The notes beneath the pieces were generated by a model. It was not told where the DNA came from. It did not search any database and saw only the letters and a list, made by a program, of their open reading frames with translations. From Moritella sp. Urea-trap-13 (GTDB lineage: Bacteria; Pseudomonadota; Gammaproteobacteria; Enterobacterales; Moritellaceae), in contig NZ_PJCA01000001.1 in NCBI RefSeq assembly GCF_002836355.1, positions 124,001-188,000 on the forward strand: a stretch of DNA of 64,000 nt. The letters run 5' to 3'. The position numbers were made by a program, and so were the translations under genes. This document shows, piece by piece, positions 52,994-60,954 of the stretch. Numbering within the stretch: position 1 is the stretch's first letter; every line of letters begins with the position of its first letter.

Positions 52994-53329
52994 TTATATA
53001 CCAGCTAATAAATCTCGCACCTCTGTAATACCGGTCGGTCTGACAATTCGCGATACTTCCTGTCCATCTTTTAGCAATACCAACGTCGGCCATAACTTAA
53101 CTTTAAATATCCGTCCTAGCTTTTTTCCTCGACCATCGGCTATTTTAATATGTGGTAATTGCGGGTGCTCCGCCACTACATCTTTAACAACAGATTCAGC
53201 AGCCTGACAGTGCCCGCACCAAGGTGCGCCAAACTCTAAAATGGCATAACCAGTCCACGTTTCAATATCAGCCATTTTAGGCGCATCGTCACGATAGTCA
53301 GGGTTAAACGTTAGGTCATTAGTTGTCAT
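52994..53329 (-). CDS. Thioredoxin-family protein (CGHC active site)
   Basis: A 111-residue cytoplasmic thioredoxin-fold protein with the active site FGAPWCGHCQAAE (Cys37, Cys40, as in protein disulfide isomerase rather than CGPC). The usual cis-Pro is in FKVKLWPTLVLLKDG. The N-terminal TFNPDYRDDAPKMADIETW is longer and more polar than in TrxA. Bacteria of this group often carry such a secondary thioredoxin. It is convergent with ahpF, with the stop directly after the terminator, and it lies downstream of the SpoIIAA-like gene on the same strand after 38 bases. A role in peroxide defence is only a guess from the neighbourhood. AAGGAATATA precedes the ATG. Confidence 0.9.
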   Translation of the reverse strand: MTTNDLTFNPDYRDDAPKMADIETWTGYAILEFGAPWCGHCQAAESVVKDVVAEHPQLPHIKIADGRGKKLGRIFKVKLWPTLVLLKDGQEVSRIVRPTGITEVRDLLAGI

Positions 53330-53367
53330 ATTATATTCCTTGAAAACGCTTGATACATTGTACTGAA

Positions 53368-53739
53368 TTATGCGTTTTTAAGAAACTCAACTGCTTGCTC
53401 TTGTTCTTCTAAAGAAAAGCACTGCATATCAATACTTTTAAATATTTTATCTTCGATATTAACAATATGCTCTATCCACTTTTTATCCGTGAGAATTGCG
53501 ACCTTGTCTATATTGCTAATGCCGACATCAAACAAATATTTAAACTCTTCGATTATCGCCGCAAACTCAACACCGCTAAACGAATCAATCTTTTCCAGCA
53601 GGACAATACTGCCATAGTGCTCAATTTTCTCTTTGGCGAAGCGCAGCACTAAAGCCATATCATCTTCAGTTATTTTACCCGACATTTGAAAGGCAACCGC
53701 ATTGTCAATTTCAATCTCTATCATTTCCAGCATACTCAT
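53368..53739 (-). CDS. SpoIIAA-like (STAS/SEC14-like) small protein
   Basis: A 123-residue protein of the SpoIIAA-like family (PF11964). The pattern is an N-terminal strand (AVAFQMSGKITEDDMALVLR), FAKEKIEHYGSIVLLEKIDS (about 48-67), then a helix and the VAILTDKKWIEHIVNIEDKI segment (about 88-107) and a C-terminal amphipathic helix ending AVEFLKNA. It lacks a phosphorylatable Ser in the SpoIIAA position that I can identify. The family may bind lipids or act in membrane association, but no activity is proven. It lies between the aap operon end and the thioredoxin gene. AAGGAGATGAG before ATG gives a very strong Shine-Dalgarno. Confidence 0.8.
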   Translation of the reverse strand: MSMLEMIEIEIDNAVAFQMSGKITEDDMALVLRFAKEKIEHYGSIVLLEKIDSFSGVEFAAIIEEFKYLFDVGISNIDKVAILTDKKWIEHIVNIEDKIFKSIDMQCFSLEEQEQAVEFLKNA

Positions 53740-53752
53740 CTCCTTGTAATAA

Positions 53753-53802
53753 AAAAGCCTTACCCCAATCCCATTATAGTAACGGAGTTAGAGTAAGGCT
53801 TT
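53753..53802 (-). terminator. Terminator of the aap operon
   Basis: AAAAGCCTTAC (53753-53763) pairs with GTAAGGCTTT (53793-53802), a 10-bp stem with a 29-base loop. On the minus strand TTTTTT follows. It lies 32 bases after the aapP stop. Confidence 0.82.
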
Positions 53803-53833
53803 ATTAATCTGTACTGTTTGCTTTGATATTAGC

Positions 53834-54580
53834 TTAGTGCGATAAAATCTGCTCTAAAAACAATTTTAAACGATCTGATTGCGGGTTATCAAAGAACTCA
53901 TGCGGTTCATTTTCTTCAATAATCTGCCCTGCATCCATAAAGATAACGCGGTCTGCCACCTTCTTAGCAAAACCCATCTCATGGGTTACACAGATCATAG
54001 TGATACCTTCATCTGCAAGCTCAACCATCACATCTAACACTTCCGACACCATTTCTGGATCCAGTGCCGATGTAGGTTCGTCAAACAACATGATTTCAGG
54101 ATTAATACACAAACAACGGGCAATCGCTACACGCTGCTGTTGTCCACCCGAAAGTTGGTTGGGATACTTATGCGCTTGGTCAGCAATTTTTACGCGTTCA
54201 AGGTACATCATCGCAGTTTTAATGGCTTCATGACGGGGTTTTTTATGTACCCAAGTCGGTGCCAACAATAAATTCTCTAACACCGAAAGATGCGGAAACA
54301 AGTTAAAGTGTTGGAATACCATCCCCACCTGTGAGCGGATATGGCGTACAACTTTAACATCTTCAATCAAGTCAGTGCCGTTAATGTTAATCTTACCTTC
54401 TTGAAATTTTTCCAAGTGATTAAGACAACGGATCGTCGTTGATTTACCTGAGCCAGACGGGCCACAAATAACCACTTTCTCGCCTTTCTTGATATTTAAG
54501 TTAACGTCTTTAAGTACGTGAAAATCACCATACCATTTGTTAACGTCTTGCATGCTGATCATATAATCTTGTTCTGACAT
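53834..54580 (-). CDS. aapP: Amino-acid ABC transporter ATP-binding protein AapP
   Basis: A 248-residue ABC ATPase of the polar-amino-acid (GlnQ/AapP) group that energises uptake across the inner membrane. Walker A is GPSGSGKST (about 39-47), the Q-loop is in [15 protein letters not shown], the signature is [13 protein letters not shown], Walker B is [14 protein letters not shown], and the H-loop is [15 protein letters not shown]. The N-terminal [20 protein letters not shown] aligns with general-amino-acid permease ATPases. It is the last gene of a four-gene operon (aapJ-aapQ-aapM-aapP), 66 bases after aapM, and is followed by a terminator. The ATG has AAGGAAATATC upstream. Confidence 0.95.
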   Translation of the reverse strand: MSEQDYMISMQDVNKWYGDFHVLKDVNLNIKKGEKVVICGPSGSGKSTTIRCLNHLEKFQEGKININGTDLIEDVKVVRHIRSQVGMVFQHFNLFPHLSVLENLLLAPTWVHKKPRHEAIKTAMMYLERVKIADQAHKYPNQLSGGQQQRVAIARCLCINPEIMLFDEPTSALDPEMVSEVLDVMVELADEGITMICVTHEMGFAKKVADRVIFMDAGQIIEENEPHEFFDNPQSDRLKLFLEQILSH

Positions 54581-54646
54581 GATATTTCCTTATACCAATT
54601 ACCTTACGTAAATGGTCAGTGTTAAGCTGTAAATTTACGGTAATTG

Positions 54647-55726
54647 CTAGTGATCGGTATTGTATCGACGTTCTATCACGCGCGAGTATTGCGACATGCT
54701 GAAACAAAATACCCAATAGATCAGAGTAACAAACACGTAACCTTCGATTTCAAAACCAAGCCAGCTAGTATCACTGTTTGTCAGTGTTACCATTGCCAGA
54801 ATATCGAATAAACCAATGATTAATACCAAGGTCGTGTCTTTAAATAACGAGATGAATGAACCAACCAAGTTCGGAATTGAGATCTTCAACGCCTGTGGCA
54901 GAATAATTAAAATCATACCTTGCCAATAACTTAAACCTAATGATTCGCTGGCTTCATATTGACCCTTCGGGATAGCTTGTAAGCCCCCACGGATCACTTC
55001 GGCGATATAAGCGGCCTGGAATAAGGTAATACCAATTAACGCACGTAATAACTTATCAAACTCAATACCATCGCTAAAGAACAACGGCAGTACTACCGAC
55101 GCCATAAATAAGATAGTAATGAGCGGCACACCACGAATAAATTCGATAAAACCAACACATAAGGTTTTAACAATCGGCATATTGTCTGACTGACGACCCA
55201 GAGCTAACAAAATACCAATTGGGAATGATGCGATAATACCAACGGCAGCCACCAAAATAGTCAGCATTAAGCCGCCCCATTTTTCAGTACCAACCACTTC
55301 CAGCCCTAAGCCACCACGGATCAAGATAAAGCACACAACTGGGTATAACAGCATACTGACAAATTTGATTTTAATACTACTCAGGCGCGGTATGAAAAAT
55401 ACAAAAATGATACTGATAATAGCGACTAAATTCGGACGCCAATGCAAGGCTTCAGGGTAGAAGCCATACATAAATTGGTCGAACTTTTCGATAATAAATA
55501 TCCAGCGCGCGCCTTCTTTTACCACTTCTTCTTTAGTCCCACTCCACGTCGCATCAAAGATCATCCAATCTAATAACGGTGGAATCGTGGTATAAATAAA
55601 GTACATACCAAGCAATGTTAAAAGCGTATTTGAAATATTGGAAAATAAATTCTCTCGTAACCAGAATACAACACCCTTACTGGTTGAAGGTGCTGGTTTG
55701 GCCTCTTTCATCGTATAAACAGCCAT
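54647..55726 (-). CDS. aapM: Amino-acid ABC transporter permease AapM
   Basis: A 359-residue inner-membrane permease from the ATG at 55724-55726, 1 base after the aapQ stop with GGAAGATAAT upstream. A longer reading to 55756 would overlap aapQ. About eight hydrophobic segments are seen, and the EAA motif that contacts the ATPase is EASESLGLSYWQGMILIILP (about 285). The GVPLITILFMASVVLPLFF region is typical of the general L-amino-acid (AapM/BztC) permeases, which are longer than GlnP because of an extra N-terminal membrane domain. It pairs with AapQ as a heterodimer. Confidence 0.94.
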   Translation of the reverse strand: MAVYTMKEAKPAPSTSKGVVFWLRENLFSNISNTLLTLLGMYFIYTTIPPLLDWMIFDATWSGTKEEVVKEGARWIFIIEKFDQFMYGFYPEALHWRPNLVAIISIIFVFFIPRLSSIKIKFVSMLLYPVVCFILIRGGLGLEVVGTEKWGGLMLTILVAAVGIIASFPIGILLALGRQSDNMPIVKTLCVGFIEFIRGVPLITILFMASVVLPLFFSDGIEFDKLLRALIGITLFQAAYIAEVIRGGLQAIPKGQYEASESLGLSYWQGMILIILPQALKISIPNLVGSFISLFKDTTLVLIIGLFDILAMVTLTNSDTSWLGFEIEGYVFVTLIYWVFCFSMSQYSRVIERRYNTDH

Positions 55727-55727
55727 A

Positions 55728-56912
55728 TTATCTTCCTTTAATTTCCATTCTTGCATTAACCCAATTCAGCAGCACTGAAATAACAATACTGAAAACAAGA
55801 TACACAGCCATCGTCATTAAGATAATCTCAATAGCCTGCCCGACTTGGTTAAGTGTCGTCCCAGAGAACAAGGTGACAATTTCTGGATAACCAATTGCTG
55901 TAGCCAGTGATGAATTTTTCACTAAGTTAAGATATTGGTTAATAACTGGTGGGATAATCACGCGTAATGCTTGCGGTAAAACGACTTTACGCAAAATCAC
56001 ATGCTCTTTTAACCCTAATGATTTTGCCGCTTCTTTTTGACCTGGAGGTACAGCTTCAATCCCCGCACGCACAGCTTCAGCAATATAAGTCGCGGTATAA
56101 ATACTTAACGCGAAAATAAGCGCAAGTAATTCCGGAATAATGGTGATACCACCTTTGAAGTTGAAGCCTTTTAGCGCTGGATATTCAGCACTGATTGGTT
56201 GTCCTGTGATAAAGAACACCAATAACGGAGCGACGACTAATATTGCCAGCGATACTCTAATTAATGGAAATTCTTCACCCGTTAAGTCATGACGTTTACT
56301 CGCCCACTTAGCCAGATATACCACACTGATACAAGCAAGTACGAACGCAACAAGAATAAAGCTACTACCCGACTCGAAGATCGGATCTGGCATGATGAAG
56401 CCACGGTTATTAATGAAGACAGAATCAAAATAAGAAATACTTTGGCGCGGACTTGGTAGCGCAGCAAGCACCACGTTATACCAAAACAAGATTTGCAATA
56501 AAATAGGAATATTACGGAATGTTTCAATATAAACCAGTGACAGTTTAGCGATTAAATAATTAGAAGATAAACGGCCAACACCAACCAATAGGCCAATAAT
56601 TGACGCGAGCACGATACCAATAACACCCACGAGCATGGTATTTAATATACCAACAATGAATACATCTAAAAACGTTGAGCTTGTATCATCATAAGGGATA
56701 AGCGCTTGGCTGACACCAAAACCAGCTGTTTCACCTAAGAATGAGAAACCTGTAGTAATACCCCTTTTTGCTACATTATCAAACATGTTGTTAACGAAGT
56801 AAAAAATGCATAAAACCACAACCACTAAAGAAAGCACTTGGAAAATAATCGCACGATTTTGAGGGCTGTTAAATAAACCGCTGGAGGTTGGGGGGAGTTT
56901 TGAATTATTCAT
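55728..56912 (-). CDS. aapQ: Amino-acid ABC transporter permease AapQ
   Basis: A 394-residue inner-membrane permease, the second of the pair. The N-terminus has one helix (VLSLVVVVLCIFYFVNNMFD) then the domain NTMLVGVIGIVLASIIGLLV, and the EAA-type loop is EAAKSLGLKEHVILRKVVLP (about 285-305). YIETFRNIPILLQILFWYNV is the usual R-N-I-P-I motif. Length and layout match AapQ/BztB of general L-amino-acid transporters, which have a large periplasmic insertion around 150-230. It follows aapJ across a 99-base spacer with an intrinsic terminator-like hairpin, and overlaps nothing. AAAGG lies 9 bases upstream of the ATG. Confidence 0.94.
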   Translation of the reverse strand: MNNSKLPPTSSGLFNSPQNRAIIFQVLSLVVVVLCIFYFVNNMFDNVAKRGITTGFSFLGETAGFGVSQALIPYDDTSSTFLDVFIVGILNTMLVGVIGIVLASIIGLLVGVGRLSSNYLIAKLSLVYIETFRNIPILLQILFWYNVVLAALPSPRQSISYFDSVFINNRGFIMPDPIFESGSSFILVAFVLACISVVYLAKWASKRHDLTGEEFPLIRVSLAILVVAPLLVFFITGQPISAEYPALKGFNFKGGITIIPELLALIFALSIYTATYIAEAVRAGIEAVPPGQKEAAKSLGLKEHVILRKVVLPQALRVIIPPVINQYLNLVKNSSLATAIGYPEIVTLFSGTTLNQVGQAIEIILMTMAVYLVFSIVISVLLNWVNARMEIKGR

Positions 56913-56929
56913 AACAAAATAAACCTTTT

Positions 56930-56950
56930 AAAAAAGGGGGCCAAGCCCCC
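56930..56950 (-). terminator. Intercistronic attenuating terminator between aapJ and aapQ
   Basis: On the minus strand GGGGGC-ttg-GCCCCC is followed by TTTTTTAAAAGG, a canonical intrinsic terminator of only 6 bp. It sits after aapJ and before aapQ, so it should let only part of the transcripts continue into the permease and ATPase genes. Confidence 0.8.
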
Positions 56951-57011
56951 GATATACTTAGGTCACTTCACATACCAACAGCTGATAATATGAAGCGACT
57001 GTAGTATTAAT

Positions 57012-58025
57012 TTATCGAATTGGCATTGCGTACATCAAGCCGCCTTTATTCCATAAATTATTGAGGCCACGGTCAATGTTAAGAGGTGAGTTTTTACCTA
57101 CGTTATTTTCAAACATTTCTTCGTAGTTACCAACTTGCTTAACAATTTGGTATGCCCAATCAGATTTAAGACCTAAGTTTTCACCGGCTTTACCAGATAC
57201 ACCTAACAGACGTTTAACAGATGGATTAGCTGATTTTAATTGTTTATCTACATTACTTGCTGTTACACCTAACTCTTCCGCTTCAAGTGTCGCAAATAAG
57301 CTCCAACGTACCACGTTAAACCATTCATCATCACCTTGACGAACTACAGGGCCGAGTGGTTCTTTAGAAATGATATCCGGTAATACCACTGCAGATTTAG
57401 GATCATCTAACTTAATTCTTAAACCGTATAACTGAGATGCATCAGATGTAACTGCGTCACAACGACCTTTTTTGAAGGCATCAATTGTTTGACCTGATGT
57501 ATCAAACGTAACGGCTTTATATTCCATGTTATTCGATTTGAAATAATCAGTTAAATTAAGTTCGGTTGTGGTACCGGCTTGAATACAAAACGATGCGCCG
57601 TCTAATTCTTTCGCTGACGTTACACCAAGATCTTTGTTTACTAAGAAACCTTGACCATCATAATAGTTCACACCCGCAAAGTTTAAACCCAGTGACGTAT
57701 CACGCGTTGCAGTCCAAGTTGAAGCTCGAGATAAAAGGTCAATCTCACCACTTTGTAATGCGGTAAAACGCTCTTTTGCAGTCAGTGGGATAAATTTAAC
57801 TTTCGATGCATCACCTAAAACTGCTGCTGCAACTGAACGACAAAAATCAACGTCGATACCTTTCCAAACGCCTTTTGAATCTGTCGCAGAGAAACCTGGG
57901 ATCCCTGTAGAAACACCACAGTTCAGTACGCCTTTTTTCATTACTTGCTCTAATGTAGCAGCATTAACTAAATTGGGTAATGTTGATGCTAGACCTAGTA
58001 TTAAAGCTATTTTTGTAACCTTCAT
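57012..58025 (-). CDS. aapJ: Periplasmic amino-acid-binding protein AapJ
   Basis: A 337-residue solute-binding protein (family 3) with a Sec signal (MKVTKIALILGLASTLPNLV, cut after NAA). The mature start TLEQVMKKGVLNCGVSTGIP is typical of AapJ/BztA. The two-lobe binding fold has DVDFCRSVAAAVLGD near 60, the Arg that binds the amino-acid carboxylate in LLSRASTWTATRD, and FCIQAGTTTELNL near 147. It delivers L-amino acids of broad specificity to AapQM. It is the first and probably most expressed gene of the operon, with a partial terminator behind it. AAGGAAATTAAT precedes the ATG. The family assignment is very secure; the specific amino acids are not. Confidence 0.95.
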   Translation of the reverse strand: MKVTKIALILGLASTLPNLVNAATLEQVMKKGVLNCGVSTGIPGFSATDSKGVWKGIDVDFCRSVAAAVLGDASKVKFIPLTAKERFTALQSGEIDLLSRASTWTATRDTSLGLNFAGVNYYDGQGFLVNKDLGVTSAKELDGASFCIQAGTTTELNLTDYFKSNNMEYKAVTFDTSGQTIDAFKKGRCDAVTSDASQLYGLRIKLDDPKSAVVLPDIISKEPLGPVVRQGDDEWFNVVRWSLFATLEAEELGVTASNVDKQLKSANPSVKRLLGVSGKAGENLGLKSDWAYQIVKQVGNYEEMFENNVGKNSPLNIDRGLNNLWNKGGLMYAMPIR

Positions 58026-58413
58026 ATTAATTTCCTTGTCTATTATTATTATTGTAATGTTGGTTTTAGTCGGCTAAATCACCGTTTTAAAAGAGTTGTT
58101 TCTCTAATTCCTAAACACAAAATAAGCATAAGGTAATTTCTATACAACATCTATGAAGCAACAACTGATTAACAAAAGCATTAGTGAGTATTAGACACTC
58201 GTCACGAATTTAACACTAAATTAACATGACTGTGTGATTTTAGATGAATAATACTTTGTGGATATTCACTTTAAGTGTTTTAGCCATATTAAATTCTATA
58301 ATGGCATTTAATAAACTATAAAATACACCTGAGTAACCACTAGAGTCTTCACTAGTAATACAAATCTAATACGCTGATTTAAAAGCAAACCTAGGTATTA
58401 GCTTAGTATTTAG
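58026..58413. other. Non-coding region upstream of aapJ
   Basis: AT-rich DNA, expected to contain the aap promoter. No ORF, hairpin or repeat was strong enough to call. Confidence 0.4.
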
Positions 58414-58557
58414 ATTTCCGCTTCGCCAACATTTATTAAAATCGACATAAAGATACGACATAGCCATTTCCAACATATGTTTCAGGAAATTATCGACCAT
58501 ATCAGTGAATACTCCTCCGATGAGTATCGGCTATATTTTGTAACTGAGTTCACATAA
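58414..58557 (+). pseudogene. Possible ORF remnant without start (plus strand)
   Basis: After a TAG at 58411, 47 codons are open to a TAA at 58555-58557 and read ISASPTFIKI...HSHFQHMFQE...SSDEYRLYFVTEFT. The residue composition looks protein-like and there is no good start or ribosome binding site, so it may be the tail of a lost gene. I recognise no family; it could also be chance. Confidence 0.25.
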
Positions 58558-58712
58558 CAGGATAAACAACATCATCAATACAGGAGAATAATTATCACCA
58601 TATAAGTAGTTTGGCACGATTGAAGCTACAAGGTACGGCAGGTTAAATTAAATAATCAGTTTTAAATAATGTTTACGCCCGACTGTAGCGAAAAGCGTTG
58701 AACCAAAAAGCA

Positions 58713-58862
58713 CTAATATTGGATTGTGAGAAAAGGCATTTTTACGGTGACGGCATCATGGGAGAGATCTTTGGTATGAATAGGCTGGCTAGAACACCAA
58801 CTGAGTTTGGCTTGCAGGGTTTGGGTATTATCCGGGACATCAACAACAAAGCGTTGGTCTAT
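58713..58862 (-). pseudogene. Possible C-terminal gene remnant (minus strand)
   Basis: The minus strand reads IDQRFVVDVPDNTQTLQAKL followed by SWCSSQPIHTKDLSHDAVTV and KMPFLTIQY before a TAG at 58713-58715, with a TAG directly before the first codon. The strand-like, protein-like sequence suggests the C-terminal domain of an exported enzyme, but no start exists. Family unknown to me. Confidence 0.35.
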
Positions 58863-58880
58863 CTAGAAGAGACCTAAAAC

Positions 58881-58910
58881 GATGACAACTCAAATAAGTC
58901 GTCATCACTC
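58881..58910 (-). terminator. Terminator of the SDR gene
   Basis: GATGACAACT (58881-58890) and AGTCGTCATC (58897-58906) pair at 9 of 10 positions. On the minus strand GTTTTAGG follows, just past the SDR stop at 58919. Confidence 0.65.
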
Positions 58911-58918
58911 TAACGAGA

Positions 58919-59638
58919 CTAAGGTTCTTGACGTGTGCTTGCTAATACGATTTCACGAATACATACATCTTGTGGCTGTGCATAAGCAAATTCAATTGAA
59001 CGTGCAACATCATCTGGTGCCAGAATATTACCCATTGTGGCTTTCCAAGCTTCATAGCCGGCTTTAATTTCTGCTGACGTTGTATGTGACAACAATTCAG
59101 TTTCAACAGCACCTGGAGCAATCGTAATTACACGTACGTCTGACATAGCAACTTCTTCACGTACGTTTTCAGTGATTGCGTGAACAGCAAATTTAGTACC
59201 ACAGTAAGCAGCATGCGCACCGAATGTTTTACGACCGGCAACAGAACTGATGTTAATGATAGTACCCGTGTTACGCGCTTTCATTGGCGCAAGTACTGCT
59301 TGCATGCCGTTTAATAATGCAATGACATTAACGTCGAACATGGTTTTGAATTCTTCAGCAGGCTGAGTATCAATTTGACCTAATAACATCATGCCAGCGT
59401 TATTCACTAATAAATCTGCAGGGCCGTATAATGCTTCAGCTTTAGCAAGTGCAGCATGAAATTCGGCATGTACTGTTAAGTCTACTTTTTCACATAAGCA
59501 GTTTGGTAAGTCTAGCGCTTCCAATTTTTCAACTCGACGAGCTACTAATAATAATGGATGACCAGCCGCGCTTAAACGCTTCGCTGTAGCTTCACCAATA
59601 CCTGAACTTGCACCTGTGATCACGACTAATTTTTTCAT
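58919..59638 (-). CDS. SDR-family NAD(P)-dependent oxidoreductase (YdfG-like)
   Basis: A 239-residue short-chain dehydrogenase. The nucleotide-binding motif is VVITGASSGIGEATAKRLSA (about 4-23), NNAGMML follows around 80, the catalytic Ser is in IINISSVAGRKT (about 132), and Tyr-x-x-x-Lys is in AYCGTKFAVHAITE (about 148). Members reduce or oxidise small alcohols, 3-hydroxy acids (YdfG) or sugars. It is divergent from a LysR regulator gene with 249 bases between starts, the usual regulator-enzyme pair. A weak inverted pair TATACTCTC and GAGAGTATA flanks the intergenic region. Substrate unknown. No strong ribosome binding site is seen before the ATG (GAGAGTATATA). Confidence 0.9.
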   Translation of the reverse strand: MKKLVVITGASSGIGEATAKRLSAAGHPLLLVARRVEKLEALDLPNCLCEKVDLTVHAEFHAALAKAEALYGPADLLVNNAGMMLLGQIDTQPAEEFKTMFDVNVIALLNGMQAVLAPMKARNTGTIINISSVAGRKTFGAHAAYCGTKFAVHAITENVREEVAMSDVRVITIAPGAVETELLSHTTSAEIKAGYEAWKATMGNILAPDDVARSIEFAYAQPQDVCIREIVLASTRQEP

Positions 59639-59887
59639 TATATACTCTCTATGTTGATAACTTTTGATAAGGACAGTTAAAACTAAACGACAGCGATTAG
59701 CTGCCTACTCAGTGACTTTATCGCGCCTATTAATGTTAAACCTAAGCGCTCCTGAGTGGATGAAGAGAGTATATAGAAATGACCATTGTTGATATATACA
59801 CAATAAAGAACATAACTGTTACGCTTTAAGCTACAATGTGATTAATAACTCTTATCCTTACTCAACTTAATCTCTATAGGCACAGCA

Positions 59888-60817
59888 ATGCAAAGTAGTT
59901 CTTCTCTTGCCGACATTCGCGCTTTCGTTACCATTGCACAGCAAGGCAGTTTCACCAAAGCTGCAGAAATATTACAGTCATCACGCGCCCATGTATCTCG
60001 CCAACTTGCCCAGCTCGAACAACAACTGGGCGTACAACTGATTATCCGCACCACGCGCGCCCAGCGTCTAACTCCGATTGGTGAACAGTTTTTTCAGCAA
60101 TGCCTTACTTCATTACAAACCATCAACCAAGCCGTGATAGCAGCTAAAGACGATACAGAACAGTTACAAGGTAGCATCTGCATTAACTGCGTCGGTGGCG
60201 TGATTGGTGAAGATATTCTAGCCAACATTATCAGTGCGTTTAATTTACAGTACCCCGATATTGATGTGGAGCTAGATTTTAGCAGCCCGCGCGTTGATTT
60301 AATTTCCGAAGCATTTGATTTAGTCGTGCGAATGGGGGAATTAGAAGATTCAGGATTAGTGGCGAGAAAGCTCACTGACATTAAGGTGCAAGTATTAGCC
60401 AGTCCTGATTATTTAGCCAAGCATCCGGTCATTCAGCACCCAAAAGATCTCGAGCAACATAATTGCTTAACCGGCAGTATCAAGCGCTGGCGCTTTCATC
60501 AAAAATCAGTGCAACATAATAATGCTCCGATACATGAGTTAGAGGTCAACGTTAAAGGTAACTTTAGCTGTAAGAGTGGCCGAGCACTCATTAATGCCGC
60601 TAAAAATGGCAATGGCATTGTCCGCTTGCCGGAATTGTATTGTGAAGATGAGATTAACGACAATACCTTATCATCAGCATTCATATCAGACTCAGCTCAA
60701 GAACAATGGCACTCACCAGATGTCCCCTTGTTCCTACTTTATCACCGCAATCGTTATCAACCAGCTCGTTTAAAAGTGCTGATTGATTTTATTTGCCAAC
60801 GTTTTAAGCAATTATAA
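59888..60817 (+). CDS. LysR-family transcriptional regulator
   Basis: A 309-residue LysR protein. The wHTH runs over SSSSLADIRAFVTIAQQGSF followed by TKAAEILQSSRAHVSRQLAQ and LEQQLGVQLIIRTTR. The substrate domain (about 95-305) has CINCVGGVIGEDILANIISA and DLVVRMGELEDSGLVARKL, typical of the DhcR/YafC/AllS-like group. Like the LysR protein at 3247-4170 it has the V-R-M/Y-G-E-L-x-D-S motif, so the two regulators belong to the same subfamily, though they are not close copies. It is divergent from the SDR gene at 58919 and probably controls it. The ATG has AGGCACAGCA upstream with AGG 8 bases away. Confidence 0.88.
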   Translation: MQSSSSLADIRAFVTIAQQGSFTKAAEILQSSRAHVSRQLAQLEQQLGVQLIIRTTRAQRLTPIGEQFFQQCLTSLQTINQAVIAAKDDTEQLQGSICINCVGGVIGEDILANIISAFNLQYPDIDVELDFSSPRVDLISEAFDLVVRMGELEDSGLVARKLTDIKVQVLASPDYLAKHPVIQHPKDLEQHNCLTGSIKRWRFHQKSVQHNNAPIHELEVNVKGNFSCKSGRALINAAKNGNGIVRLPELYCEDEINDNTLSSAFISDSAQEQWHSPDVPLFLLYHRNRYQPARLKVLIDFICQRFKQL

Positions 60818-60839
60818 AATCTTTTTCATGAAAACGAGA

Positions 60840-60890
60840 TGTTCGAACAGTCGTTAGAATGCTCATTCGAACATTTGTGATTAAGATCAA
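60840..60890 (+). promoter_or_regulatory. glpABC control region: GlpR-like elements and FNR/CRP-like site
   Basis: TGTTCGAACA (60840-60849) is a perfect 10-bp palindrome, and ATTCGAACAT (60865-60874) repeats its core. Both share the TTCG/CGAAC half-site of GlpR operators, but the 20-bp spacing of the E. coli consensus is not matched. GTGAT-TAAG-ATCAA (60877-60890) matches the FNR consensus TTGAT-N4-ATCAA at 9 of 10 positions and also partly fits CRP. Regulation by glycerol-3-phosphate and anaerobiosis would match known glpABC control. Confidence 0.55.
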
Positions 60891-60954
60891 TTAATCAATG
60901 AAAATCTGCTTCATACTTATAAGTAGTTAATTGAGCTGCATATATGGATGAATT

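Noticed and set aside
59640-59774. TATACTCTC/GAGAGTATA pair as an operator between the SDR and LysR genes
   Set aside because: The arms are more than 100 bases apart and short; chance cannot be excluded.
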